64,000 nt of DNA from Shewanella hanedai (GCF_007197645.1 NZ_VKGK01000003.1:186001-250000); one strand, 5' to 3'. Positions 34,522-43,778 are shown, counted from the stretch's first letter. The notes: a model not told the origin generated them from the letters alone. Program-made: numbers and translations.

Positions 34522-35967
34522 CTAATGAGTCATGTTTTGCTTTTTCCGCTCAGCTCCTAATAGTCTGGGTATTCTCAAAGAACGCCAGAGGAGTGACAGG
34601 TATTTTGTACTGGTATGGGTATTATCAAATTCGAGCATCAATAACATGCGTTCCTCTTCTGGTGCGTCTTCATCAAGGAGTAACTGCACGGGGCCAAATA
34701 CGCCAAGTCGTTGTTTGTTCCTGCCTGTTGCATAGCGAATTTGAGCCGGAGCGCCGAAGAGGGCTAGTTGACCCGTTACCACTAAAAACAGCTGTGGAAG
34801 TAATGACAGGAGACGAGTTGGAACATTGAATGAGTAAGTAACTAGGCTTCTACCTAAGTTATCATTAATCATCTCTTGGATAAGTGGCTTGGTTTCAAGC
34901 TTGAAGAACATCACTCTAATGAGTGCATAAAATGCCAACAATGGACAAAAGGGCAAACTTGCGATAAGCAGCATCAAGATGAAAAAACGCGTACTTAAAT
35001 TCCTATCCGTCGAGCTAGTGCTGGCTTGATGCTCACTGGGGCCTATTAAGGCTTGATCATCTATTTCGATATGACCTTCGGTATTTAGACTGATGAGTAA
35101 TTTTTTACATAGGATACTGTTATTAACCTCTAAACCTTCACCAACGTAAGTGTGAGGGAGAATTAAGCAGTTTTCTAACGTAGAACCTTTATCGATTAAG
35201 GTATCGTTACCGATGATGATGGCATTTTTCATCACGACGTTAGGATCTATTCTGCAGTTTTCGCCAATGATCCCCCATGCATTTTGCAGGCTTAAATCTC
35301 CTGTGTGTGTTTTTGCGCCCACGTAGAAGTCCTGCTCCGGATTTGCTGAGGTAAAGCTGCGTTCCATTGGGGTTAATGAAGGGATATCGTTTCTGGCTAA
35401 ATTCAGGTTTGCATTCATGTATGACTGGAAACTATCGATCATGTGACAGCGGCCATGTAAGATGAGTGTGACAACGCTATTACTGTCGTAGTCATGAGTT
35501 AGTGGCCAGTCAATGCCATCAAGATAAGACAATGCTGCTGGAAGCAACAGCATGCAAGCATTTTGATTTGCCATCTTGGCTTGGACAAACTCATTGGAAA
35601 ATTGTTTTGAGAAATCAATGAAGTTGGCGATGCAGGGAGAGCGGAAAATATCGCCACGGACAATGATTATTGAGTCCGTCATTGACAAAGATAACCTGTC
35701 TAATACCGCCGCGGTTTTCTCTTCAGGTTTACTTAAAAAGTAATCAATATCAAGCCCCCAACGCTCTCCATCTCCAAGGAGTTGTTCAATCTCTTGGGCT
35801 TGAGATGAGATGATGATTTTGACCTTTGTGATACCAGAGGTGACGATATCCTCTAAGGTATACTCGATGACAGCCTTGTTGCCGACAGGAAGTAAGGCTG
35901 AGCAATAATATTGCTCTAGAGGAGCGAGTTCATTACCAGTTCTATTTGCGAAGATAATTGCTTGCAT
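34522..35967 (-). CDS. Nucleotidyltransferase-like/hexapeptide protein with degenerate phosphoglycosyl transferase domain
   Basis: 481 residues from the ATG at 35967, preceded by GAGGAG; the longer frame to 35997 lacks a site. Residues 1-200 align with sugar-phosphate nucleotidyltransferases (ALLPVGNKAVIEYTLEDI), but the signature loop reads FANRTGNELAPL instead of GGxGTRLxPL. Residues 215-310 have hexapeptide-repeat-like sequence (GENCRIDPNVVMKNAIIIG). Residues 325-475 have a membrane helix and LLPQLFLVVTGQLALFGAP, parallel to the DELPQL...GPRP region of sugar transferases but without the Asp-Glu and Pro-Arg-Pro. Both catalytic parts look inactive, so a scaffold or regulatory role is possible. 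It follows the fused transferase gene in the same operon. Confidence 0.75.
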   Translation of the reverse strand: MQAIIFANRTGNELAPLEQYYCSALLPVGNKAVIEYTLEDIVTSGITKVKIIISSQAQEIEQLLGDGERWGLDIDYFLSKPEEKTAAVLDRLSLSMTDSIIIVRGDIFRSPCIANFIDFSKQFSNEFVQAKMANQNACMLLLPAALSYLDGIDWPLTHDYDSNSVVTLILHGRCHMIDSFQSYMNANLNLARNDIPSLTPMERSFTSANPEQDFYVGAKTHTGDLSLQNAWGIIGENCRIDPNVVMKNAIIIGNDTLIDKGSTLENCLILPHTYVGEGLEVNNSILCKKLLISLNTEGHIEIDDQALIGPSEHQASTSSTDRNLSTRFFILMLLIASLPFCPLLAFYALIRVMFFKLETKPLIQEMINDNLGRSLVTYSFNVPTRLLSLLPQLFLVVTGQLALFGAPAQIRYATGRNKQRLGVFGPVQLLLDEDAPEEERMLLMLEFDNTHTSTKYLSLLWRSLRIPRLLGAERKKQNMTH

Positions 35968-36026
35968 CTGTATTCTCCTCAAAACGTCGAAATGCATTGC
36001 ATCTTGATTGTTATTTAGTGCTTAAC

Positions 36027-38108
36027 TTAATAAGAACCTTTGGCGAGCAGTACTGCTGGAATCGTCTTAATTAATATCCAAATGTCAGTGAGTAGTGACT
36101 GTTGATAGATGTAATCAACGTCGAGTTCAACTTGTTGTGCAAACGGGATATCAGAGCGGCCACTGACTTGCCAAATACAGGTGATGCCGGGCTTTACAGC
36201 CAGCCTTTTTCTATCTTGCATTGAATACAGTTTGACCTCTGATAGAAGTGCTGGTCTAGGGCCGACTAATGACATATCGCCTAAGATCACATTCCATAGT
36301 TGAGGTAATTCATCGATTGAGGCTTTGCGGATTATTTTTCCTATTCGAGTGATTCTGGGATCCCGTTTCATTTTAAATAACACGCCGCCTTGCATCTCAT
36401 TCTCAGCCTGAAGCTTTGCTAATCTTTGATCGGCATCTTGATACATAGATCTAAATTTCCACATGGTAAAAGGGGCATTATTTTTGCCGACTCTTTGCTG
36501 GCTAAACATCACAGCCCCTGATGACTCCATGCGAATAATGACTCCTGTGAGCAGAAGGAAAGGAAGTAGGATAAGTAATATAATTGAGGCTGCAACGAGA
36601 TCGAAACCTCGTTTCATCACAGTGCCTATTTTTCCTTGGACTCGTTGACGAGTACAGCGATGAATGGCGGATAAGTTACTTGATTCTGCATTTGTTAACC
36701 GAGCGCCTTTCATCGCTAACTGCTGAGATAAATCGAGTTCAGAACCGCCATTTTGATTTAAGTAATTTAGCCCTTGAGCCTTTTCGAGTTGGATCTCTTT
36801 GAATACTCGGTAGAGAAATTGTGGATTGCCTAAGATGTAACGCTTCCACATTCTTTTAGGTTCTTGACTCAGTCGGCAAAGCCATTCCATTCCCATCTGT
36901 CTTACCCATAATGGTGCGCGTTTCACTTTTTCTGCATAGAAGTCGAATAATCCGCCAACACCAATTCCCACGCCGACATTGAGCTGGTGTTTATGCTTTG
37001 TTAGCCATAACTCCTGCTTTGGGTTGCCCATTGAGACGAGAAGAATTGATGCACCTGAGTTATTGATCTGCTCTATCACGTTAGATTCGAGTACGGGGTC
37101 ATCGATAAAGCCGTGGTGAGTGCCCGCAATGTTGAGGTCGGGGTATCTGAGCTGCATTTTCTGAGCTGCGGTAGCCGCGACTCCTTTATCGGCACCAAGT
37201 AGGAAAATAGATAAACCGGCATTAGCTGCTTGTTCACACAACCTTGGAAACATATCCGTGCCGTTTAAGTTGTCTTTTTGGGCGACACCTTTGCAGATGC
37301 TGGCGATACGTATACCCGAACCATCGGCGAAGACTCGGTCACAGCGAGTTTGTAAGCAGTGACGGTATTGGCTATTTTGAGTGCTGATATTCATTCCGTC
37401 GGCATTGATAAAGGCATATTGAGCCATCAAGTTATTATTTTCTGTTGTGTTTGAGTGACCATTATCAGATTGTCTTTTGGCATGGCGTTGAGCATTTTCA
37501 ATTATTAAGGCTAGCATCTCTGTCATGCTCAAATTGGACAGTTTTATATCAAATAGTTTAATGGTGTCGATATTCTGATTAACGTGTTTGGTCGACAGTA
37601 ACCATATAAGCCCTGTGCGAGCGATGGCTAATAGATAAGATAAGGAGCTTTTATGAGCATGAATAATCGTTTTATCTTGGTTTTCGAAACTAAGCCCCAT
37701 CTGCAGGTGCATCTGCTTAAAGGAGATAAGGCCTGGCTTAATCGCTGAGAGCTGGTGAGAGTATGCTTGTAGTGGCTCAATACTTTTGAGGGTGTCATCG
37801 TCAAGGGAGGTGAGTATAAATTGTTTCTCTGTCCCCAATATAGAGATATGACCTTTGAATAAGTTAATTAACTGTGGCCATTGGCAACATATGCCTTCAC
37901 CTGAAAATTGATAAAGGGTGACTTTCTTATTACCAAGACCATAAATATAAACATGCTCTATGGCAGAGCCATACCTGCATTTTCTGTATAGGAATTTAAG
38001 TACAAGGACTGGGCTGGCCGCCAGAATTAATAATATGGCTGCAAATAGATCGATTCCTCGAATTAAGCTTGGCATTGTTGTTTGTTTGACTTGTGTCTGA
38101 GTTGTCAT
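36027..38108 (-). CDS. Fused GT26 (WecG/TagA/CpsF) and phosphoglycosyl transferase
   Basis: 693 residues from the ATG at 38108 (AAGG upstream); a frame from 38126 adds six residues. Three parts: residues 15-165 a membrane helix plus a degenerate sugar-transferase-like domain (WPQLINLFKG near 77, then GTEKQ where GPRP is expected); residues 185-440 a GT26 domain (NADGMNIS, FADGSGIRIAS, GTDMFPRLCE, VSMGNPKQELWL, GVGGLFDFYAEKVKRAP); residues 495-693 an intact sugar transferase (FSQQRVGKNN, DELPQLWNVILGDMSL, GPRP, PGITCIWQVSGRS). One polypeptide could thus start the lipid-linked unit and add the second sugar. Expressed from a sigma-54 promoter at 38153-38168. Confidence 0.88.
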   Translation of the reverse strand: MTTQTQVKQTTMPSLIRGIDLFAAILLILAASPVLVLKFLYRKCRYGSAIEHVYIYGLGNKKVTLYQFSGEGICCQWPQLINLFKGHISILGTEKQFILTSLDDDTLKSIEPLQAYSHQLSAIKPGLISFKQMHLQMGLSFENQDKTIIHAHKSSLSYLLAIARTGLIWLLSTKHVNQNIDTIKLFDIKLSNLSMTEMLALIIENAQRHAKRQSDNGHSNTTENNNLMAQYAFINADGMNISTQNSQYRHCLQTRCDRVFADGSGIRIASICKGVAQKDNLNGTDMFPRLCEQAANAGLSIFLLGADKGVAATAAQKMQLRYPDLNIAGTHHGFIDDPVLESNVIEQINNSGASILLVSMGNPKQELWLTKHKHQLNVGVGIGVGGLFDFYAEKVKRAPLWVRQMGMEWLCRLSQEPKRMWKRYILGNPQFLYRVFKEIQLEKAQGLNYLNQNGGSELDLSQQLAMKGARLTNAESSNLSAIHRCTRQRVQGKIGTVMKRGFDLVAASIILLILLPFLLLTGVIIRMESSGAVMFSQQRVGKNNAPFTMWKFRSMYQDADQRLAKLQAENEMQGGVLFKMKRDPRITRIGKIIRKASIDELPQLWNVILGDMSLVGPRPALLSEVKLYSMQDRKRLAVKPGITCIWQVSGRSDIPFAQQVELDVDYIYQQSLLTDIWILIKTIPAVLLAKGSY

Positions 38109-38152
38109 ATTGTCTGCCTTGGCCATATATTCTGTTATCTAAGACTAGTTAA

Positions 38153-38168
38153 TGCATAGGTTAGGCCA
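38153..38168 (-). promoter_or_regulatory. Sigma-54 promoter of the fused-transferase operon
   Basis: On the minus strand TGGCCTAACCTATGCA gives GG-N10-GC (-24/-12), 45 bp upstream of the ATG at 38108. It differs at one base from the promoter of the STAS operon at 45595-45610. An enhancer-like dyad lies 72 bp further upstream. Confidence 0.8.
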
Positions 38169-38240
38169 ATCATTTTAATTATTGTTTTTAAAGGGTTTTA
38201 ATTGAATTTATGTTTTTTTGATAATAAGGCAAGCAAATAA

Positions 38241-38253
38241 TTGCAGTTTGCAA
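38241..38253. promoter_or_regulatory. Enhancer-like dyad TTGCA-N3-TGCAA
   Basis: TTGCAGTTTGCAA, a perfect 5-bp inverted repeat around 3 bp, 72 bp upstream of the sigma-54 promoter at 38153-38168. The same pattern occurs at 41042-41054 and 47859-47871. Probable site of the sigma-54 activator encoded at 52533-54056 (inference). Confidence 0.65.
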
Positions 38254-38274
38254 TGCAGAAAAGCTTAAGATGAA

Positions 38275-38506
38275 GGCTACGATAACGGAACGTTCGTGCC
38301 TTACTTACGGAACGCTTACGGTTAAAAAAAGAGGTTGGTCTGTGTCAGCTTCGAAGGGCTGTGCGGCGTAGGCCATCCCGTTATCTGTAGCCGCTTGCGG
38401 CGTTCCTCATTTGATTGTGTAGATTCTAGAAGTCGCTTGCGACGCTCTCGCGGTGACGAAGTCAAGTTCTAGAAGGCCTACGGCCGATCTTCTTCGCTTT
38501 AAGACA
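38275..38506. repeat. Hairpin-repeat mosaic 8
   Basis: Lies between the enhancer site and the stop of the glycosyltransferase gene upstream (gap 38109-38498 in all). Modules: ACGGAACGTTCGTGCCTTAC, GTAGCCGCTTGCGGCGTTCC, AGTCGCTTGCGACGCTCTCG, and AAGGCCTACGGCCG at the right edge. It is the last such mosaic; none is seen to the right of it. Confidence 0.8.
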
Positions 38507-39542
38507 ACATTGATGATTCAACCCCATCTTTACTTATACGGCTTTTTTGCACATGCCCCATGAAAAACTGACCTATATTTTCGCAGACTTTATAGACTGG
38601 TGAAGGCAACAGCCAGAGCAGGTAAGCTGCGGCTAGGGTGACTAACGTTTTAGTTGTTTCTTGGAACATGATGGAGGGGGACTCGTTGATGGCTCGATTA
38701 ATAAGACTAATAGCAGCTTCACCTTTGCCATTTCTAATAGATTGACGTGCAAGGTATCTGAATTGGTAGGCTCTGGCATTATGCTCGTGTTCTGCGAGTA
38801 ATTCTGGCGCATAGAGTTTAGCTTTCGTTATCATAGACTCCCAAGAGCCAAGTTGTTTGATGATATTAGATGATAGACCTTGCTGATTGAGACGGTAATA
38901 GGTTAACGGGGCGGGTATCCCCTCCATTTTCCAATGGGTGGTCGCAACAATTCTTAACCAGCATTCAATGTCCTCAGATTGGCGAAAGTTTTCATCAAAA
39001 TAACTGCTGTGGTGCTCTGGATGATTCAAAGCCTGAAAACCTATATCGTGCAGTGTTTCATTGCGTATCACCGGGGCCGAGCCATTTCCCACAGGATTGC
39101 GGCACAGTAGATCGGCTGCAGTGATCCCTTTAAGTTGTGGCATCTGGTAGTAATCAATTTTATTGCCTTCATGATCCATGAAGCTTGAACGAGAGAAGCT
39201 GAGCCCAATTTCTGGCGATGTGTCTAGGTGCTCGACATGCAGCTTTAGTTTGTCTTTGTGCCACATATCGTCAGAATCGATAAAAGCAATATAGTTGCCT
39301 GCCGCATTGCGGATCCCCGTATTGCGGGCCGCTGCCAAGCCTTTATTCTGCTCATGGTTGACGATACGGATCCTGCTATCGTTTATGGTTTGACATATCT
39401 CAAGGCTTTGATCGGTTGAGCAATCATTAATAAGAATAAGTTCGAAATTAGTGAACGATTGGCTAAGCACTGATTCAATGGCGCTTTTAACGAAATGCTG
39501 CACATTATAGACAGGCATTACTACTGAAACTTTAGGCGTCAT
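38499..39542 (-). CDS. Glycosyltransferase family 2
   Basis: 347 residues from the ATG at 39542, which has CAGGAGG 6 nt upstream; the longer frame to 39590 is rejected. GT-A domain: VSVVMPVYNVQHFVKSAIES, LINDCSTDQS, NKGLAAARNTGI, and FIDSDD near residue 90 (metal site). A C-terminal helical part with one possible membrane segment follows (TKTLVTLAAAYLLWLL). Its start overlaps the end of the flippase gene by 11 bp. It adds a sugar to the unit exported by the neighbouring flippase; donor unknown. Confidence 0.88.
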   Translation of the reverse strand: MTPKVSVVMPVYNVQHFVKSAIESVLSQSFTNFELILINDCSTDQSLEICQTINDSRIRIVNHEQNKGLAAARNTGIRNAAGNYIAFIDSDDMWHKDKLKLHVEHLDTSPEIGLSFSRSSFMDHEGNKIDYYQMPQLKGITAADLLCRNPVGNGSAPVIRNETLHDIGFQALNHPEHHSSYFDENFRQSEDIECWLRIVATTHWKMEGIPAPLTYYRLNQQGLSSNIIKQLGSWESMITKAKLYAPELLAEHEHNARAYQFRYLARQSIRNGKGEAAISLINRAINESPSIMFQETTKTLVTLAAAYLLWLLPSPVYKVCENIGQFFMGHVQKSRISKDGVESSMLS

Positions 39543-40878
39543 GATGAACCTCCTGATTAAAACGTTTTGAGGAGTTTTGTTGCTCCTCATTAGTGCCGAT
39601 AGCCTTCTTGCTAAAGACGAATAATTGAATATATAGGTTGAGCGCGGGCATACAGATAAGATGAATAATTAGGATCCCTAAAGCCACAGCAGTTAAGCCC
39701 CACTGACTGCAAACCGTGATGGTTATTGCCAGTAGTAGAGTGAAGCTTAAATTAACGCAGAGGTTTAAGCGGCTCTTATTGATACTGATGAGTAACTGGC
39801 TGGCAGCTTCCCCTATGGGTCTGACTAAACCACTTAAACAGAGAAGGATAAACACAGGGAGTGCGCCTGCTTCAATCCATTTATTGCCGTAGACTAGAGG
39901 TACGTAGTAGGGAGAAAGCAGGGACTGCAGTGCTATTACTGGTATAGCAATTTTTAAGACTAATGATAAAGAATGGGTATAACGGGCTTTAAGATCTTTA
40001 GATACGGTGATTTGTTGATCATTCTTTTGAGAGCCACAAAGGTGGGAATAGAGCGCGGTTCCGTAGCTTTGTGTTATGCCTAAGCTGATCCCTAAACTTG
40101 TATTGAAAGCGAAAAAATAGATCCCTAGGGCTTCCAATCCGAGAAAGTAGCCAATAAGCAGATAGTCGATATTTTGTCTTAATGCGATGCTTAAATCACT
40201 CAACCCTACCATTGAACCGAAGGTGAACATCTTAGGAATAGTTTGACCGTGGGGGGATTTATCTGCTTTCGGGAGTGGATTATGGTATCTGTGGATACCT
40301 ATCCAGATCAGTATGACGAGTACTTTTGGTAAGATGATGGCCCAAATACCAAGTCCAAGTAATGCAAAAGTGGCGGTTAATAGTCCATCACACACTGTTT
40401 GCCATAAGATGGCTCGTCCTACCACGCGCATTTTGTTAGCTCTAAGATTGATTGCCGCGTGTAACATTCCTAAAGGAAGAAGAAGATAGCTTGTTGCCAT
40501 GAGTATCATCGGCGCGATGAGATGAGTGTCTTGGTGATAAAGCGCGAGAGGCCAACTGAGTAAGCTCATGGCAACAAAAGCGGTGATCGATGCAAGCCAG
40601 TTTATCTTGTTTGCATTGGTCAGAGATGCAGCGAGTTCAGTATCATTCATCTTGATAAGCGATGCTGAAGTGATACGACGTGTCGGGGTACAAATCAGTT
40701 CAAAGCAGGTCAGTATGATGGCGACTTGCCCGAAAATTTCAGGCGTAAACAACCGAGCGAGAATGATGCTGGAAGCTAACCGTACTATACGCCCGATGAC
40801 CTGGGCAGAGCCTAACCAAAAAAGATTTTTAGAAAAAGTACTCTTGGTTTGCTGATGTTTGTTTATCATTTTGCCCAT
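39532..40878 (-). CDS. wzx: Polysaccharide flippase (Wzx/oligosaccharide flippase type)
   Basis: 448 residues from the ATG at 40878 (AAGG 8 nt upstream); the frame to 40905 would leave almost no leader after the sigma-54-like site at 40915-40930. About 12-14 membrane segments. The N-terminal NLFWLGSAQVIGRIVRLASS and ILARLFTPEIFGQVAI are typical of the PST/MOP flippase family, which moves lipid-linked repeat units across the inner membrane. Functionally the counterpart of SypK in the syp locus. Confidence 0.87.
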   Translation of the reverse strand: MGKMINKHQQTKSTFSKNLFWLGSAQVIGRIVRLASSIILARLFTPEIFGQVAIILTCFELICTPTRRITSASLIKMNDTELAASLTNANKINWLASITAFVAMSLLSWPLALYHQDTHLIAPMILMATSYLLLPLGMLHAAINLRANKMRVVGRAILWQTVCDGLLTATFALLGLGIWAIILPKVLVILIWIGIHRYHNPLPKADKSPHGQTIPKMFTFGSMVGLSDLSIALRQNIDYLLIGYFLGLEALGIYFFAFNTSLGISLGITQSYGTALYSHLCGSQKNDQQITVSKDLKARYTHSLSLVLKIAIPVIALQSLLSPYYVPLVYGNKWIEAGALPVFILLCLSGLVRPIGEAASQLLISINKSRLNLCVNLSFTLLLAITITVCSQWGLTAVALGILIIHLICMPALNLYIQLFVFSKKAIGTNEEQQNSSKRFNQEVHHDA

Positions 40879-40914
40879 AAACGAAACCTTATAAATGCTT
40901 AACATGATAAATTA

Positions 40915-40930
40915 TTCATATTTCATGCCA
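40915..40930 (-). promoter_or_regulatory. Degenerate sigma-54 promoter candidate of the flippase gene
   Basis: TGGCATGAAATATGAA on the minus strand keeps the -24 GG but has GA instead of GC at -12. Placement (37 bp before the ATG at 40878) and the dyad at 41042-41054 support it; the -12 mismatch does not. Confidence 0.4.
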
Positions 40931-41041
40931 AAATTTATGTCTTTTAAGTTACTGAAGTAATAAAGAAAAAATATTTAATTATCAAGGTTAATTATAGTTG
41001 TACAAAGGGTTTGCAATTTTCTGTTAATATTGTGAGATGTG

Positions 41042-41054
41042 TTGCAAATTGCAA
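41042..41054. promoter_or_regulatory. Enhancer-like dyad TTGCA-N3-TGCAA
   Basis: TTGCAAATTGCAA, perfect inverted repeat with 3-bp spacer, 112 bp upstream of the sigma-54-like site at 40915-40930, in the 222-bp gap between the ligase and flippase genes. Same motif as at 38241 and 47859. Confidence 0.6.
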
Positions 41055-41100
41055 AGCTGAATTAGAGCTTGGAAATGACACTAAATGATATTTATTGGTT

Positions 41101-42357
41101 TTATGCTCCTTTTCGTTTATGTGCAATGCCAATAATAATTAACCCTGGCCAGAATAGGTAGACAAGGATTTCGAGATTTTCACCTAAAGTGTAAATACAC
41201 AGTTGTAGCAATAGCGCTACTGAGGATGCTGCGATAATTGATTTAAACATCTCTCGAGAGAATGTTATTAAGCTAAATATAAGTGGAATTGCTAATGCTA
41301 GAGCTCCGGCAAGTCCTTTTACGAATAATAAACCATACCAAGTATGATGTGAGCCGATGTGCATATATTCAACCAAATGCGGACCTCGTTCTACTATTCC
41401 ATGTCCCCATACTAATGCTTCATTAGCCCAACGATCTAGTGCTATCTGGCTCAGATGCTCTCTAACTCGAGTAGAGCCTGCTCTTACTGATTTAATCGCT
41501 GCGATAATCATTTCTATTTTTTCGGTCACATGTGTACCTAAAAGGCCAAGTATAAGTACGGTGGGAGAGGCTAAGAAATAGAGCAAAGGCGACTTGTGAC
41601 AACGGATAAAGGTAAAGTAACAAAGTAAAAAAATATAACAGGCAATAGCTAATCTTGATTGCGATATTAATACCATAACAAGACTACCTATGAGGCCATA
41701 TACTTTATGACGGGTTGTTTTTTCTTGTATTGCAAAATTAAAGAAGAGATTTCCCATCATTCCTAAAGCTGGAGCCCAAGGGGTAAATAGTCGCCACCTA
41801 GGGGTACCACTACCGGGGTCTATTTCATATAAACTGACGCTAAAAAATTCAGGGCCGGGGCCACCGATAATACTCAATGGAGAAACATATAAGGTGCTAG
41901 GTAGGCCAACAAGCCAGGCAAAAATACAGAAGGGGAGAATAATGAGTGTATGCTTGCATACAATACAGGATGCGCGATAAATAAGTTCTGGACGAATATT
42001 CAATGAACCTATTAAGGGGAATATTGCAAATAGAGCCCAACCTTTTGCCCAACCTATGCTAGATTTGATTAATTTAGCTATTCCTAACTCATACTCAAAA
42101 TGAGCAATGAGTAGTGCGATAAGCATAATTAACATTCCAGCTATCCAATCAAACTGTGCTGTTGATGTGATATAGTTTTCTTTATCGTAGATAAAGCGCC
42201 TTGTCATTCTGAGGAACAGTACCCATCCTACTACGGGACCAACTATATATAGTGCGCCTAATAACCAGAATACGTAGGTATAGGTTATGCTGTACCAGAT
42301 TAGTTTTTCGTCTGAATTCATTAGTGAAGTATCTGCTTTGAAGTTACCGCAACTCAT
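41101..42357 (-). CDS. O-antigen ligase/polymerase family membrane protein
   Basis: 418 residues; the ATG has GAGGAG 6 nt upstream. About ten to eleven membrane segments and a periplasmic loop around residues 290-345 with HGIVERGPHLVEYMHIGSHH, the conserved loop histidines of the Wzy_C family. SQSRLAIACYIF precedes it, like the SRG/SR motif of these enzymes. It should polymerise repeat units, as proposed for SypL-type proteins; no lipid-A ligase role can be excluded. It begins 14 bp after the chain-length gene and lies in the STAS-led operon. Confidence 0.83.
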   Translation of the reverse strand: MSCGNFKADTSLMNSDEKLIWYSITYTYVFWLLGALYIVGPVVGWVLFLRMTRRFIYDKENYITSTAQFDWIAGMLIMLIALLIAHFEYELGIAKLIKSSIGWAKGWALFAIFPLIGSLNIRPELIYRASCIVCKHTLIILPFCIFAWLVGLPSTLYVSPLSIIGGPGPEFFSVSLYEIDPGSGTPRWRLFTPWAPALGMMGNLFFNFAIQEKTTRHKVYGLIGSLVMVLISQSRLAIACYIFLLCYFTFIRCHKSPLLYFLASPTVLILGLLGTHVTEKIEMIIAAIKSVRAGSTRVREHLSQIALDRWANEALVWGHGIVERGPHLVEYMHIGSHHTWYGLLFVKGLAGALALAIPLIFSLITFSREMFKSIIAASSVALLLQLCIYTLGENLEILVYLFWPGLIIIGIAHKRKGA

Positions 42358-42371
42358 GCATCGCTCCTCAT

Positions 42372-43778
42372 TTACGTCATTAATATTTTCTGAAGTATTG
42401 GTTTTCTAACCCAGAGAATACTCAGTCCTGCTAGACAAAAAAGTGATGATAAAATTCCACCAAGTATTGCTAATATGACTACTAAATTATTGGCATTTTT
42501 AGGAAATGTTGGCGGGGAAAGAAGTTGTATTAAGGGGTATGCTGAATATATATCTGCTTTCCCTATATCCATTTTGGCTATTGCGGAGGTGAATACAGCT
42601 GTTGCAAGCTGATGTTGACGATGTAAGTCTTGAAGTGTAGCTGCATCATTATTACTATTTTTTAGCCTGGTTTCCCATGTAATTATTTGTGCTGATAATG
42701 TATTGATTTCTTGGCTTAGCCCAGCACCATCAATTTCTAGAGAGAGCAGTTGTTTCATCAGCAGTGCTCGGCCATCAAGATCATCTGCTGAGAGTTTTAA
42801 CATTAATGAGTCATCTTGATATCCTACTAGCTCTTTACAGCGTTTTCTTAAAGCTTTAAAGAGATTCTCTTGTTGTTGTGTTTGAGTCATGACCTGAGGA
42901 TGTTTTTCTCCATATCGACCAGAGTATTCAGCTAAGGTTGTGGTCGTTTGAGTGTAGGTAACCAAGAGTTGTTGATAGAGTTGGTCATTTTTTAATTTTA
43001 GTAAGTCGGAGGCTTGCTTAGTGTTAAGGGATAAATGAGTTTCAAGCATTTTTTGGCTGGCTATCACTCCTTGTAGTTTCGACACCATATTAACTTTATT
43101 TTGTCTTAGCCTCTCTATGATAACGGCGATCTCTTTAAATTGTTCCAGAGAAACCAAACCTATTTTAGATTGAAAGTTGAGGATTTCTTCCTGACTTTTA
43201 CTTACTTTTTTTGAAAAGCTATTCATACTCACTTTTACACCATTTTCTCTCTGTAGTGCTTCATCATTTCTTAATTCCGAAAGTAGGGCCTGGAGACTGT
43301 GATAGTGCGCCCATGCAATGTCTTGAGCTTCTTGTGCTGTCTTTCCTGAAATAGTGAATTCTATTAGTCCTGTTTGGTTTGGTAATTTAAGCTTGGGCTC
43401 CCTCATGGCGCCCAGAGAAATATCTATTGATTGGGCTGCATAGTTTATTAGCATTTCGCTTTTTGATAATGCTTTATAATTTTCTCTAGGATCGATAGAT
43501 GTGCTTGTATATGGTGAGCTACTGGTACTGGTTGCGTGACCTAAATTTTCTAGGCTTATTAAAGTTCCAGTTCCTGCACCAGGTAAAATGAGTGTCCATT
43601 TACTTTCGAAATTAGTTGAAGAGAATGTTAGTGTTAAAATAACGAGTGTCCAGATAAAGGTTAATGCACCTAGAGCTGTTTTGATGTACACCCAACGACG
43701 AGCGTCTATTGTTAAGCTACTTCCTTTTACTGCTGCACGTTTAAGCCAGAGTAGTTGGCTGTGGTGATGTTTTTTCAT
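42372..43778 (-). CDS. Chain-length determinant protein (Wzz/GumC type, no kinase domain)
   Basis: 468 residues; GAGGG precedes the ATG. Two membrane segments (about residues 32-52 and 435-458) flank a long periplasmic coiled-coil region with ILNFQSKIGLVSLEQFKEIAVIIERLRQ and a GEKHPQVMTQTQQ segment, typical of PCP-type proteins. The cytosolic tyrosine-kinase part of Wzc is absent. It should set polymer length and bridge to the outer-membrane exporter encoded just upstream. Confidence 0.86.
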   Translation of the reverse strand: MKKHHHSQLLWLKRAAVKGSSLTIDARRWVYIKTALGALTFIWTLVILTLTFSSTNFESKWTLILPGAGTGTLISLENLGHATSTSSSPYTSTSIDPRENYKALSKSEMLINYAAQSIDISLGAMREPKLKLPNQTGLIEFTISGKTAQEAQDIAWAHYHSLQALLSELRNDEALQRENGVKVSMNSFSKKVSKSQEEILNFQSKIGLVSLEQFKEIAVIIERLRQNKVNMVSKLQGVIASQKMLETHLSLNTKQASDLLKLKNDQLYQQLLVTYTQTTTTLAEYSGRYGEKHPQVMTQTQQQENLFKALRKRCKELVGYQDDSLMLKLSADDLDGRALLMKQLLSLEIDGAGLSQEINTLSAQIITWETRLKNSNNDAATLQDLHRQHQLATAVFTSAIAKMDIGKADIYSAYPLIQLLSPPTFPKNANNLVVILAILGGILSSLFCLAGLSILWVRKPILQKILMT

